A stretch of 64,000 nucleotides of DNA from Plantago major (GCA_026545765.1 CM048844.1:71595035-71659034); one strand, 5' to 3'; shown: positions 1 through 11,137, numbered from the stretch's first letter. Program-made: numbers and translations. Notes: a model not told the origin generated them from the sequence alone.

Positions 1-628
1 GATACGAGTTGGTAATTGAATCGTCCTTATCAATGTACTCTACTCTGGAGTGGGCCTGTATATGCATCGCAGCCAACCAATCCACCTTATCGCGTTTGAG
101 GCTTGGATATTCAATAAACACCACCTGCCGTGCTTGAGTCGCCAAGATAAACGGTTCATACTTAGTACGATACCTCTTCCTATGGTTAATTTATACCATC
201 TGATACAGCTCTTGTTTCTGCGTACCACTTGGAGTAGGATCATACCAGTCAACATCAAACAGAAAGGTTCTTTTCAAAGGAAACCCCGGATATTCAAGTC
301 GCACAATTCGTCTCAGGTTCCCGTAGAAATCATACAAATCATCATTTGCATCTTGATCTTGCCCCCTTACACACACCCCGGAATTGCTTGTGGCCATGGC
401 GGTGTTAGACTCAATTGTTTGAAACCTAAGGCCATTTACTATGTAAGATGAGAATGTGGAGACCTTTCTGGTCCCTCCGATAGAGATTCTAAGTAAGGAC
501 ATGTGACTTTGTTGACAGGATTTCGTACGTACTCCTTGAACCAATCTGCAAATTCTGTTTCCAACTTCTGTTGAAGCAGTTCTTCAATTACGTCATCTGC
601 CATTGTTGGATTCTTCTCTCTGAAAAGG
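1..628 (-). pseudogene. CACTA transposase C-terminal exon with DUF4216, broken
   Basis: After an acceptor at 629-632 the minus strand encodes DDVIEELLQQKLETEFADWF, a stretch common in CACTA proteins, then a frameshift near base 470. The DUF4216 domain follows in another frame (YIVNGLRFQTIES, ATSNSGVCVRG, LEYPGF, DVDWYDPT). Near base 196 an in-frame TAA replaces a Lys codon after LYQMV. The expected sequence resumes in the same frame (HRKRYRTKYEPFILATQARQ, then VVFIEYPS) and runs off the left edge. One frameshift plus one nonsense codon make this end non-functional. Confidence 0.8.
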
Positions 629-708
629 CTGTGGACACGATTACATGATTAGATATATATAGTAGTTAGAAGTTAAAATCCATGTGTTAGCGTAAGAAAG
701 CTACTCAC

Positions 709-1038
709 CGAGCATAAATCTCCATAAATTTGTCAACTTCAGCACAATTCGAGAGGACATAATATGTGGCTGCCTGCAACTCCTTATCCGTCAGCCATTT
801 TGTCTTTTCTTCTCCAATAGGTCTCCCGGAGACCCTAAAAATTGAAATGGAAACGTCATCATCCTCTTGAACTTCGAATGTGTCTACGTTTCTGGACGGC
901 CTAGATGCCTTCGTCGGGACATGGTCCCCAAAGTAATAGGAGCAGAAGATTGCAGCTTCCTCTCGCCCGTAGGCATTGGCCATCGATCCCTCAGGCTTGC
1001 CTTTGTTGTTGACATACCTCTTCAATTTCCCCAAGTAC
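709..1038 (-). pseudogene. CACTA transposase, exon after DUF4218
   Basis: This minus-strand exon continues the transposase with YLGKLKRYVNNKGKPEGSMA, then NAYGREEAAIFCSYYF, the usual DUF4218 tail of TNP2 proteins. It ends at MEIYAR before a GTGAGT donor; an inferred 80-bp intron (629-708) leads to the next exon. The frame is open throughout the exon. Confidence 0.8.
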
Positions 1039-1122
1039 CTGTAATGCATATATGTTGATGTAACACAATGTAACTTGGGAAAATTCAGACTTTATAAGTA
1101 AATGATTGCCTTGATTACACAC
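1039..1122 (-). other. Inferred intron in CACTA transposase
   Basis: On the minus strand the exon ends TTCGAGAG, followed by GTGTGTAATC, and the next exon starts after TTACAG. Removing these 84 bp joins MYPFER directly to YLGKLKRYV, the continuous order seen in this family. The boundaries are inferred from the protein frame and splice consensus only. Confidence 0.75.
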
Positions 1123-2591
1123 CTCTCGAATGGATACATCCATCGATACTGAACCGGTCCAGCAAGCCTCGCTTCATGTGGGAGGTGAACCGGAAAGTGC
1201 TCCATAGAATCAAATAAGCTCGGAGGAAAAATACGCTCGAGCTTACATAGAATCAATGGTATGTTGCTTTCAAGATTTGCTAACACTACATCGTCAAGCA
1301 CCCTTGAGCATAAATTCTTGAAAAATAAGCTCAGCTCGGTGATCGCAATCCATACAGGTTTAGGTAGCATTTCTCGAAATGCAACAGGGAGAAGCCTCTC
1401 CATGAACACATGACAATCGTGGCTCTTCATCCCGTACATCTTTGTCCTCTTCACATCCACACACCACCCCAACTTTGAGGCGTAATTATCGGGGAACTTC
1501 AATCCCCTCACCCAATCAAATAGTTTGTTCCTAGATTCAGTGTCAATTGTGTAGCATGCCTTGGGCCACTGCCCCTTATCATTCTGCTTTGTCAACTCGG
1601 GCCTTTTACACAATGTATCCAACTCGGCTCTAGATTTAGGGGTGTCCTTTGTTTTTCCGGTAATGTTGCAAATCGTGTTGAATAAGTTCTCGAACACGTT
1701 TTTCTCAATGTGCATGAAATCCAAGTTGTGACGTATAAGAAGACTGCTCCAATAAGGCAAGTCCCAGAAGATGCTTTTCTTCTTCCATCCACAATTTTTG
1801 CTAATTTTCTCGTTATGCTTATCCGACCCAACTTCAGTCACTTTCATAAGACCCAACCTATCTATCTCCGCAAGTATTTCTGCACCAGTAAGTTGTCTCG
1901 GGGCGCATTTGTTCACTACTTTATTTTTCAAGAATTGAGTCTTGTTCTTCCTGAATGTATGGTCCTTTGGTAGAAATCTACGATGACAGTCAAACCAACA
2001 TTCCTTTCCGCTCTCCTTCAGTCTAAATGCATCAGTGTCTTCCATACAATGTGGACATGCATTAAAGCCCGCGGTTTTCCTTCCAGATAGCATGGAGTAC
2101 GCAGGAAAATCACTCACGGTCCACAGTAATGCTGCTCTCAATGTAAAGTTCTTCTTCTTTGACACATCATATGCCGGGATACCATTTTCCCACAACTCAA
2201 TCAGCTCCTTGATTAGGGGCTGCAAGAACACATCCAGCTTCTGTGACGGATCAACCCGGGGCACCAACACAGTCAAGAACATGAATGGTTCCTTCATGCA
2301 CTCACCGGGGGGCAGGTTGTACGGTGTCAGTATGACTGGCCAACAAGAGTACTTCCGGTCATTTCCAAACGGGTTAAAACCATCCGTACAAAGCCCCAAG
2401 CGTACATTTCTAGGCTCGGCTGCAAACTCCGGGTAGGTCTTATCGAACTGTTTCCATGCGGGTGAGTCTGATGGATGCTCCATTCTACCCTCTTCCGGGA
2501 TTACTCGCTCATTGTGCCACCGCATTTTATCGGCACAAGCACTTGAAGCGTACAACCTCTTCAAACGAGGTGCTAGAGAGGAAAATACCAC
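1123..2591 (-). pseudogene. TNP2-like CACTA transposase core (Transposase_21, then DUF4218 start)
   Basis: This is a long open minus-strand frame of about 490 codons. It starts inside the family alignment at FSSLAPRLKRLYASSA and continues with MRWHNE, AWKQFDKTYPEFAAEPRNVR and LGLCTDGFNPFG, the signature of the PF02992 transposase core. Further on are LTVLVPRVDPSQKLDVFLQP, then the CPHCMEDTD segment. A DUF4218-type end follows (ELSLFFKNLCSRVLDD, MEHFPVHLPHEARLAGPVQY, RWMYPFER). The family function is cut-and-paste transposition. The open frame ends artefactually just past a GT donor after MYPFER, because an intron begins there (1039-1122). The core is well preserved compared with the flanking exons, so decay is fairly recent. 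Confidence 0.92.
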
Positions 2592-2942
2592 ATTTTCTTA
2601 TGTGGTAGATTTTTCTTCGATGTTTCTTCTGACCTCCTTGTAACGCTTGTACGGTCCTTACCACGAACTTGCACTTCAAGAGATCTGTATCCTCCCCGAT
2701 AGATCATACACATATCCTCACAACAATCTATGGTTTCCATGGCAACCCCATCCCGCATCTTTTCTTCGCTTGGTAAAGTTGGTGGGAACTAGATTTTCTT
2801 CGGACAAAGATCGACATTAATTGTACCCATTCATTGAAGCTCGCTTGATTGCTGGCCATTAGCCTTACAACTCATTAGCCGAGCCAACAAAGACAACTTC
2901 GCTTTACATCCACGATAAATCGGCTTTTCTTTGATTCCGAAG

Positions 2943-3404
2943 TCAAAGAACACCGATCCGCAGGATTCGGAGGCTCCTCCACATCCCCTCGATTCTTGGC
3001 TCCCTCGTGTCCATGAACTCGGACCGCAACATCATACACCATTTGCTCCATCCGTTCATGATCATAATTAGCATCGATGTAGACGTGTTTGAGTACTTGA
3101 TCACATTTTTCTCCTTCCTTTTACGCTTTGAGAGATGCTCATAATCCATGAACGGTGCTCGTGTCTCACCATGATAACACCATACCTCATACTGAGACAC
3201 GAACCCCTTACGTTTCAAGTGCTCCACTACCGTTTCAGGAGGCAAAAATTGTTTATTCCTACATTTGTTCGCATTGCAAGGGCACTTCATCTTCCCCCCA
3301 CTCAAACAAGTAGTTTGTGTAAGCGCAAAAGTGATGAAGGATTCAACCCCTTCCACAAAACTAGACCAATTACGCCGCCATTCACTATGCGACGGTACAT
3401 GCAT
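2943..3404 (-). pseudogene. CACTA transposase N-terminal segment (transposase-associated domain)
   Basis: The minus-strand frame begins with a region like the transposase-associated domain (PF13963) found at the start of plant TNP2 proteins. It has FVEGVESFITFA, then the Cys-rich stretch MKCPCNANKCRNKQF, then VVEHLKRKGFVSQYEVW followed by CYHGE. After about residue 95 the frame slips: the expected linker toward the next domain continues in another frame (around 2950-3080), and fragments of it recur in different frames down to 2592. The N-terminus of the transposase is therefore broken by at least two frameshifts. No complete protein could come from this copy without repair of the message. Confidence 0.8.
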
Positions 3405-3503
3405 GAACGATCGGGATTCATAATTATATGATTAGCCTGACACGTCTACAATTATTAGATTTATAACATGCATTTTACGTTAATATAATCACCAAATAGT
3501 CTC

Positions 3504-3970
3504 AAAACACTTAATTAAATCTTCATAATCTAGTGTATATATACGAATTTATCGAATCAAAATTACTACGTACTTAATTACAAACATCCTAACATTATAA
3601 TAATTAGCAATACAAATTCACAATCAATATATCAATTGCACAAAGTTAACTAGCTAGTATATATACTATATCTCCCATAAACATACAATTGATCTAATTA
3701 GTCGAAATTATCAAAATTCCCAAATTTGTTCCAAAACACTAAACTAAATCTTTCTAATCCTACTACATATACGAAAATATCAAATTAACAACCCTACATA
3801 CTTCCAAACATTCTAACATTATACTAAAAATTCAAATTCACAATCAATACATCAATTGAACATCTCAAAGTTAACACACTACGTAATATAAGCTAAACTA
3901 ACTACTACATACTTACAATAAACGTTCAATTGCTCAAATTAGTCAAAATTAACAAAATTCCCAAATTTGA
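3504..3970. repeat. Tandem duplication of about 235 bp in the CACTA 5' non-coding region
   Basis: Two diverged direct copies are visible, about 3504-3731 and 3732-3970. Each begins CAAAACACTWAA and ends TCCCAAATTTG, with shared blocks such as CACAATCAATA and CAAAGTTAAC between. The stretch 3405-4186 holds no coding signal otherwise. It lies between the transposase start and the subterminal repeats, where the promoter of a CACTA element would be expected. Confidence 0.8.
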
Positions 3971-4186
3971 CAAAGTTAAGGTTTTAGCCAAAATACCTTC
4001 GATTTAGCTGGTGAAAAGATGAAATTGGTTGACCACACGAGCTCCTTGTCCCACGAGCTTCGAGAAGACTCCAAAATTGGCCGGAACGGTCGAGATTTGG
4101 TCGGAAAATTGGAAATGGCGAAGGAAGAAGGAAGAAGGAAGAAAAATGGGGAAGAAAGGGCTACTGCCCGATGGTATCAAGGTTTT

Positions 4187-4504
4187 AGCGACGGATCGCG
4201 TTCCGTCGCTAACTAGCGACGGAACGCGATCCGTCGCTAGTTAACCTTTTTTTAATTTTTTTTTTATTTTGTAAGCTGGTCAACTTATTTAGGGACGGAT
4301 TTAATATCCGTCCCTAAATAGCGACGGATAAATAAATCCGTCGCTATTTAACGACGGAAAAACATCCGTCGGATTCGAGACGGATTGAGCGAATTCGCTC
4401 AATCCGTCTCCATTCCGTCGCTAAAATTAGCGATTCGTCGCTAAATAGCGACGGATTCTATCCGTCGCTAATGGCCGTCGCTAAACGGCGGATTTCTTGT
4501 AGTG
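4187..4504. repeat. CACTA subterminal repeats and terminal inverted repeat
   Basis: GCGACGGA and its complement TCCGTCGC occur many times in direct and inverted order, often as hairpins such as GCGACGGA...TCCGTCGC, ending at the CACTACAAG terminus (4496-4504 on the minus strand). In En/Spm elements repeats like these bind the TNPA-type accessory protein. The same motif is used at the second CACTA end (62221 onward). Confidence 0.85.
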
Positions 4505-4573
4505 TTAGTGGGCACTTATCTGGGATCTAGGTTCATTGTAGAAGGCTTGGGAACCTCCCGCTCTGATACCACT
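4505..4573 (-). mobile_element. Copia (C1) leader with primer-binding site, cut by the CACTA insertion
   Basis: The reverse complement matches the leader of the Copia copy at 58462-58530, including the tRNA-Met-type primer-binding site TGGTATCAGAGC, placed 2 bp after the LTR end. The match stops exactly at the CACTA terminus, so the CACTA element landed in the leader of this Copia element. The rest of the Copia body should lie left of the window. Confidence 0.85.
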
Positions 4574-6172
4574 TGTTGGTCCAGATAACGGCAAAGTAAA
4601 AGACTAGGGGGGGGGGGGGGGGTAAATAGTCTTTTTCAAACTTTTGTCGATAAACACAATTTCTCAGATATCTGTGAAGATATCTGATACTTATTTTTAG
4701 AGAGCGGAAGACTTTTTGTGATAAGTGCACGTGCTCAGGAAGATATGTGTAAATACTTAGCACAGTAAATAAAGTAAGTAATAAATTGCAGAAAGTAAAT
4801 AACACAAGTCTTTATAGTGGTATCTGAAGGTGGCGTAATCCTTCAACTAATCCATTTCGGCCTTTCTCAGACCTAGAATCCACTACGACAGATATTGAGT
4901 TAACCTTACAAATATCTTCTCTCGATTCCTAAATACACTAGGTTCCCAACCAAGTGTTCCCCCTGAGTTATTCCCCGACTTTCTCAGCTAAGTACTTCCT
5001 ATACTCATAAACCTTTGAGCTATTCCTTAGTTTCCCAAACTAAGTACTTCCTGTACTCCACGCCGATTAAGGTGTTGGTTAAGGTAGTTTGTCAGGTGAG
5101 CTTCTTTAATAACTTATTCATTTATGCAGATAGCTCTATGAATCAAGTATACTTAATACACTTTTCAATGTATGGTATCTTGTTCTTTACTGACCCAAGT
5201 CTATGATAAGTGTTCAAGAGAATGAATCTCAGATATGAAATCTTAATTCAACTCTTTCACAGATAGCAATGCTTGTTAAGGATCAGGACACTTAGAACTT
5301 TCGTGCTACTTAGAATTCAAGAGCTTAGTCGCAACTGTAAGCTAGAGAATAAGTAGTCTGAAGGCTTATATGCTTGAGAGAAAGATACCACTAGTTGTAT
5401 TATCAGAGAGGCTTGGTATTTTCACTGTAAGTTCAAGGTGTTCAGTATGTAAGTTCAGTGTGTGTTTCAAGCATTCTAAGTGATGATATTTATAGTTGAA
5501 AATCATGCCGTTTGAATAGTATCCATTAGGCTTAATGAAATTCAAACTATTGATATATGAAAATAGTACTGCAGAAGACGTTGTCTGTTTTCAGAGATTT
5601 CCTCTTTTGTTCAGATGTCTCTGTCTGCGCATTTATTGCATTGTACTATTTTTGTCCTGTAGTGCCAACGGAACTATGCACGCTTTCTGAAGCATTGCAT
5701 GTCCCTTTCCAGAGACCTTCTTATCTCCAGATACTTGTTACAACATTGTTTCCTAGAAACATAGTTTTTATCCAAGGTATCTGAGGGTAGATATATGTGG
5801 GCACTTTTCCTCGTTTAGAAACCTTGTATTCTCAGATATCCTTTGCAACACTTGTTTATTGAAAAACACTTGTTTCTTCAAGATATCTGGACATAGGTAT
5901 CTGATAACCTTTGTCTCCAGCAATCTTGTGCAGACTTCAAAACTTCATTTTAAAGTTGAACTTGTCCTGCTGGATGCCTTCTTCTTGGTCTTCTTCAAGA
6001 AAATAAAAATTGCATTCAGAGACCTAACATCCTATACAAGATTTGCTAGACCATCATACTTAGTGATTTTCCTCTTTTACAGTGTTCAAGTAAACCAAGA
6101 GTACTAACCACCTTTCTGAGCTAAGATAAGTCATTAGGTTGCAGAGCAAAATCTAAACAGATATTCCTAACA
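4574..6172 (-). repeat. Copia family 5' LTR (copy C1)
   Basis: On the minus strand the LTR starts TGTTAGGAATATCTG (at 6172) and ends ATCTGGACCAACA (at 4574), the TG...CA ends expected of an LTR. It is about 1.6 kb and matches the LTRs at 31379, 55332 and 56801. It carries a run of about 14 G near 4608-4622 (C on the coding strand) in the same place as a C run at 58416-58427. Short ORFs within it are chance. The 5-bp flank beyond 6172 is ATTTG. Confidence 0.9.
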
Positions 6173-6598
6173 ATTTGGAATTTATCATATTCAGTCAACC
6201 CAATTCTTTGACCCGAAAAGATAGTCATCCGATGGACACCATAGCCATATCTCTGTCTGCACTTATATTTGGGCTTTTTCTTGAAACAAACGGGTCCATA
6301 TCACTTAAATAGTGATTTAATACCATCTACATTACGTAAAAAAGATAGGCAATTAGGATGAAAGTTAGGGTTAGTTCTTTATGTCACCTTCAGTTAAATA
6401 CAACAACACAATTGTGTACAAAAAGATAATCAAATACCAAGAATTCGGGAAAATAAATAATATGGCAACAATTTCATAGTAGAAACATGCAGCAATCGAT
6501 TAATACATAGCAACAACAGTTTTTAGAGAATACAACAAAGCATGAAATCGCAAACAATATAGCAAAAAAACCATGAAGCCAACTCCCTAACTTTTGTT
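6173..6598. repeat. Duplicated host segment, copy 1 (pair with 19297-19735)
   Basis: About 425 bp matches 19297-19735 in the same orientation with few differences, from GGAATTTATCATATTC to CCATGAAGCCAACTC. It has no recognisable coding content. Copy 1 abuts the Copia C1 LTR, showing that Copia inserted into this repeat. It may be a fragment of an unclassified element or a small segmental duplication. Confidence 0.8.
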
Positions 6599-7589
6599 AA
6601 CACCAAGTAATTCGAAGGATTCAATTGAATTAGACATGCTACACCCCTCCACCATGGCTGGCCAACCACGAATTAGATGTGCTACACCCCTCATCCAAAA
6701 TTTTCCACCTAATTTTAGGTACCGCAAAAGCATGTTCTATCACATTTCTTGCCGTCAAATGTACCATTTAAAGTACTCCTCTGGATTATATGGTTTTTTC
6801 TACCCTGCAGTATGCTGCATTATCTATTATCTCCTGATACTTTATTGTGTTGTACAATACAACATTTAATACATATGGTACAACCATAGTACAACTTGTA
6901 AAGCATCAGGAGTCATGCGGTAGGGAAGAGAAAACCGAATTATTTATGGGGTAATTCCTTACCAACACACCAAGGACCTCCTGGATTTTGGCTTTGAAAT
7001 TACGGATATACCCCTGGGTGTTAGAATAATATTTAAAATGTAATACCATTTTCACCCTAAACGAAGCTATAATTTAAAAATTTTCATAAAAATGTACAAT
7101 ATCATCCAAATTCAACCACACACTTTGCAATGGAAAAGGATATCCCATAGAAATAGTAAAAAATCCAACAACAAAGTGAACTATAGGTTTGCTACTAGCT
7201 GTTAAAAATTCAGAAACTAATAACAATGGATAAAATTCGCAAAAGATCGTCTACAATCTCTTACATGGTTCGCATCTTCAACTCTGATCTCTCACCCAAC
7301 TTCCATTTTAGCCTTGGTATATAAGCGCCCCTAAACTGGGGATGATCTACTCATGCTTTAATTGGAACTTTACGGAAGAACTCTTGGACTCTGAATAAAT
7401 GAAGCGGTGTAGTGAAGGTTAAATTGGGGATAAGATATGAGTGATTTGGGTTTTGTTGAAAGAGTGTGTATATGATTACCAAAGACCTCTTGGAACTTGG
7501 GAGACACGAGTCCCATATCACCTATATTCATCGTGCAATTAATTAAATTATTTATTTGGAGTATATTATTAAGAGTAAGCCTCTGTTCT

Positions 7590-7680
7590 GTTCAACTGAA
7601 CTGAACTGAACTGAATTGTAGTATAAAATATAACTAATTAAGCAGAACTGAATGGAACTGAACTGAATTGAACTGAATGA
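7590..7680. repeat. Degenerate ACTGA pentanucleotide repeat
   Basis: GAACTGAACTGAACTGAA recurs here in two blocks separated by about 35 AT-rich bases. It is simple-sequence in character. Confidence 0.7.
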
Positions 7681-7704
7681 GTTTTCAGTTGAAAAGAATA
7701 TAGC

Positions 7705-7915
7705 CTAAATCACCTGAGAGACGGTCTCTAGATAATTTATTTAGAGACGAACCTATATTGTCAAGAAAATTATCGATGTTATTAATCGAAATACATATGT
7801 TCTCAACATTGGTGTTTTTTCATATTATAATAAAATTTGTTTCGTTAACAATATAAACATTTTGATTAATAATATGGATGATTTTTATTGACATAAGCAG
7901 TCTCTAGATAAATTG
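7705..7915. repeat. AT-rich MITE-like repeat, copy 1
   Basis: The segment begins GAGAGACGGTCTCTAGATAA, is followed by TTTAGAGACGAACC, and ends AGCAGTCTCTAGATAAATT, giving weak inverted ends around an AT-rich core with ATTAATAATATGGATGATTT. Related blocks are at 52890-53090 and 54400-54690. It is probably a decayed non-autonomous DNA element; the exact ends are unclear. Confidence 0.5.
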
Positions 7916-8325
7916 TAATTGGGTTATATGCTTTGAGTTGTGGTTTTATGGACGTTGTTTGCTGCGTAACATCTTGATAGGGTCTCTATGCAATGTTTAC
8001 TGCAAAAGTTAGTGCTTTCTGGCTGGTTATAGTTATGTTCTGCATACAGTATGTATTAGATAGCCTCTTATATTTACACGGCTGAATTTATGCTATTGTT
8101 GGTGACATGAACAACTGGAATGACCCTCAACTGGCAGAGGTTGAGCTTTGACTAATTGCCTGCTTGAAATCAAGTTAGGTAACTAATTTAGAGCTGAGTT
8201 AGTTAACTCCCAATTACAGTGTCCTGAGATCATAAATGGACTTATGTTATTTACAAACTAACTTCTTTGTGATCCTGAAGGTTGAATTAAATGCATAATC
8301 CTTCATATCCATGCATAAAAACTCC

Positions 8326-9245
8326 TCGAGTAATTCAAAAGTAGTATCAAACCCCCTCAACTATTAAAATTGCGTCACCCCTGAGTTATTGAAAAGTTAG
8401 CGTGAAACCCTCTGACACGGCAAGTGCATTACACACGCCCTGAAAATCAATTCGAGGGGATTTCGTACAACTTAATGGTAATTGAGGGGTTATGTGCCAT
8501 TTTATGACAATTGATGGACATTATGCAAATTTTGTGCCCTTTTTATAAAAATATCATGAAAATAATTAACATTAATTATTATATGTTAAAATACTTTTGT
8601 AATTTGCATATTATTTTTTCTAATTATAATTGACAATAAATTTTATCTCTTGAAAAAAAAATTGATAATAAATTGTTTTTTAATATCTATTATCTTAAAC
8701 AACTTAATTTAATTAAGACCGTAAATATTAAATTATTTTAAATTGATTTAGTATATACTCCATGGTTAGTTTTGTTAAACAAGGATTTTATGTATAATTT
8801 GTTGAATAAAATCACTTCAATTAAAGTTTGTTAATCCATCACTTTTTTTTTTTAATAATCGAGCTGTCATTTTTTTTTTATATCGAACTTTCACTATTAT
8901 ATCTCTCACTTCAATTGAATGTATTATATTGCTAAAGTTGTTATTTTCGTTTGACTCTTTTCTTTTATTTTTGTTTAGAATTTTTAATTTTTTTTTCTTT
9001 CATAGTTTAGTAAATAAGTACTATTTTCATAGATATCTTATTAAAAAATACGGCTAAGTTGCGCAAAACCCCTCAATTAATATAAAATTGCAAAAACCCC
9101 CTAAAATGCAACCTTCAGTCGCACTAACAGAGAGTGTAGTACACTCTCCATGGTAGAGGGTTTCGCGCTAAGATTTCAATAACTCAGGGGGTTTGGTGCA
9201 ATTTTAATAATTGAGGGGGTTTAGTGGTACGTTTGAATAACTCGA
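8326..9245. mobile_element. Fold-back/MULE-like element with inverted repeats over 100 bp
   Basis: The left arm reads TCGAGTAATTCAAAAGTAG, then CAAACCCCCTCAACTATTAA, and continues with GAGTTATTGAAAAGTTAGCG. The reverse complement of the right end reads TCGAGTTATTCAAACGTACC, then AAACCCCCTCAATTATTAAA, and GAGTTATTGAAATCTTAGCG. The match runs for over 110 bp from each end. The core is AT-rich with no ORF. Long arms and lack of coding fit a fold-back or Mutator-like non-autonomous element. No clear target duplication was found. Confidence 0.75.
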
Positions 9246-9301
9246 TATGGTGGGTAAAAGTTTAGCATGTTGTCTACAAATCAAATTCATAAAATCATAT
9301 A

Positions 9302-9550
9302 CTCCCTCCGTCCCGGAAAACTTCATACAAGGGTTAGCGTGCAGTTTTATACGAAAATTTAAATTAATAATAGAATATAGAAAGGGTGGAAAAAAGTGTA
9401 CTTTCAGTGGCAAAATGTGTAATTTGAGTGTAAAGTTGAGATTGTTTATTATTTGTTGGGTGTGGGGTAGCTTCCTTTTTTGGTAATTAATGATGTTCTG
9501 TGGGACGGCTAAAAATGACAAATATATGAAGTTCTGCGGGATAGAGGGAG
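9302..9550. mobile_element. Stowaway-type MITE (Tc1/Mariner) with TA duplication
   Basis: The left end is CTCCCTCCGTCCCGGAAAAC and the reverse complement of the right end is CTCCCTCTATCCCGCAGAAC. Both are flanked by TA (9300-9301 and 9551-9552), the Mariner-class target duplication. The element is 249 bp. The CTCCCTCCGT start is the hallmark of plant Stowaway elements. ORFs crossing it are spurious. Confidence 0.92.
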
Positions 9551-9552
9551 TA

Positions 9553-10035
9553 TCAAAATGGATACAAATGTGTCAGAAGAAGTCCTTTAGGAGAAAAAAT
9601 TGCAAGCTTAATTATCTCGGAGGATGGTGCACCAAAAGGCTTTGGATTTGTCAACATTATTTTTCTTTTGAAATAAGAAAGGACTCTAAGCAATTAACCT
9701 ATTAGCAGAAATAACGTAACCACCCATTGTTTAGTATGTCTGGACACAAGTGTTCATCCTGTGTTCAGCCGAGAGCTAGGGGTTGCAACTACAACCAAAA
9801 GGAGGAGATATCCATTAGCTCAAACCAAAAGTTCGACTACTAACCGATGATGTTCCTTATGGATCTACTAAAAAGTTAATTGGGGAGGGGCAATAACATA
9901 ACATAAAATTAAGGCGGCTTAAAATCGCCTCTACAAGAGGAGGCCTTCGAGGGCAAAGTGAACACAACAAAAAAACAGTAAACTAAGGGCAAGCATATAC
10001 AACAGCTTCCTTGTAGGACACACAAAGGAAGAGCT
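9553..10035. other. No feature recognised
   Basis: This stretch lies between the Stowaway MITE and the first SDR debris. I see no domain, repeat end or RNA gene in it. Confidence 0.5.
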
Positions 10036-10039
10036 AAGC

Positions 10040-10165
10040 AACAACAAGTATTCCTAATGAGCAGATAAGGAATGAACTTCATAGTAACTTTTATTATAAA
10101 ACTCGAGTAAATTGGATAGCTAAACTGCTCATTTATTATGCAGCGTATTCCTAATGAGTTCATCT
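10040..10165 (+). pseudogene. SDR exon-4 fragments
   Basis: Two short pieces resemble the start of the fourth SDR exon (RVPNEHIRK-type sequence at 12642). GTATTCCTAATGAGCAGATA lies near 10048, and GCAGCGTATTCCTAATGAG near 10140 is preceded by an acceptor-like ATGCAG. They are too short to be functional and show that the SDR cluster was once larger or repeatedly rearranged. Confidence 0.5.
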
Positions 10166-10325
10166 TTCAACATATTTAGGTAAGATGAATACTTTCAACA
10201 TATCATAATTCATAAACAATCGAAAATAATTAAAGAGTTCATCTTTCAGCTATCTGCATACTATTTTTGAGAATCAACAGAGAGATTTCAGCAGGTAGGT
10301 GGTTGATTATGCGATACATATACAG

Positions 10326-11137
10326 GTAAACAATGCTGGAGTTCTTGGTGTTGCAGTTGATGGAGATGGGCTTAAGGCTTTAAACATAGAATCTGCAACA
10401 TAGGTAAGACGGACAAGAAATACTTCTACATCGGTTTTGAACATAGACAATACTAGTTCATATATGATATATCTTGCTTGCTCATCGATGCAGCTAATAG
10501 GAATGGACGTTTTCAAGATTATACATGTCTCGAAAACAACCTATGAGATGGTTAAAGAATGTTTGGATATTAATTACTATGGTGCCAGGAACGTAACTCA
10601 GGCCCTTCTTCCATTGCTACAACTTTCCACATCAGGAGCAAGAATTGTGAATGTCTCTTCCGAGGCTGGTGGACTAAAAGTGAGCAGATCACTCCAAGAG
10701 TTCATCTTTTTATAACAATATGTATAAAGAATACAAATTAACGGTGTTTTTTCACCCTTTCTTATTTAGCACATCCCTAGTGAGCAAATAAGGAAAGAAA
10801 TTGCGGACATCGACACTCTAACAGAAGAGAAAATCGATGGAGTACTCCAGAAGTTCTTGCAAGATTTTCAAGAAAATGCACTTGAAGCAAATGGATGGCC
10901 AAAGATAGTACCAGCTTATATCATGTCAAAGGCCACACTTAATGCTTATACTAGAGTCCTCGCGAAGAAATATCCAGACATGCATAACATCCAGGTAATA
11001 TCCCTACCGATATAATTTGGCATAATGGAACAATGATGGTGGAAGAGGGAGCTGAAGGAACTGTAAAGTTAGCTCTACTACCTGATGGAGGTCCTTCTGG
11101 CTTCTACTTTGACAGTACGCAGGTGGCTGAGTTTTGA
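10326..11137 (+). pseudogene. SDR pseudogene A (neomenthol dehydrogenase/salutaridine reductase-like)
   Basis: Three spliced exons are recognisable. 10326-10403 encodes VNNAGVLGVAVDGDGLKALN (the NNAG motif). 10494-10679 encodes TTYEMVKECLDINYYGARNV, then ALLPLLQLSTSGARIVNVSS. 10770-11137 contains the active-site YxxxK as AYIMSK and ends GGPSGFYFDSTQVAEF-stop. The family uses NADPH to reduce ketones in terpenoid and alkaloid metabolism. The copy is dead: there is no first exon with the TGxxxGIG nucleotide-binding motif, exon 2 ends in TAG just before its donor where copy B has GAG, and deletions scramble the frame around 10983-11020 where NSVYPGHVSTDL should be. Confidence 0.85.

Larger units (their letters stand above)
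1..4504 (-). mobile_element. CACTA (En/Spm) DNA transposon, 5' end inside window, 3' end off the left edge
   Basis: The right terminus reads, on the minus strand, CACTACAAGAAATCC and ends at 4504. It is followed by TTA, a plausible 3-bp target duplication, and then by Copia leader sequence. The subterminal 300 bp are packed with GCGACGGA/TCCGTCGC motifs, as expected of CACTA transposase-binding ends. The interior encodes, on the minus strand, the domain order of TNP2-type transposases. The element therefore reads right to left and its other end lies before base 1. Frameshifts and stops in the transposase suggest it is no longer autonomous. Confidence 0.93.
6599..8325. other. Non-coding stretch with short repeats
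   Basis: No gene was recognised. It contains an (ACTGA)n-like patch, an AT-rich MITE-like repeat (both listed separately), and two related phrases (ACACACCAAGGACCTCCTGG near 6965 and ATTACCAAAGACCTCTTGGA near 7476) that suggest decayed repeat ends. Short ORFs here show no domain or codon pattern worth calling. Confidence 0.6.

Noticed and set aside
6594..6869. 91-codon ORF with hydrophobic end
   Set aside because: No recognisable domain, unusual composition, and next to a repeat fragment; more likely chance.
9247..9705. ORFs across the Stowaway MITE
   Set aside because: They cross the MITE ends and depend on its sequence.
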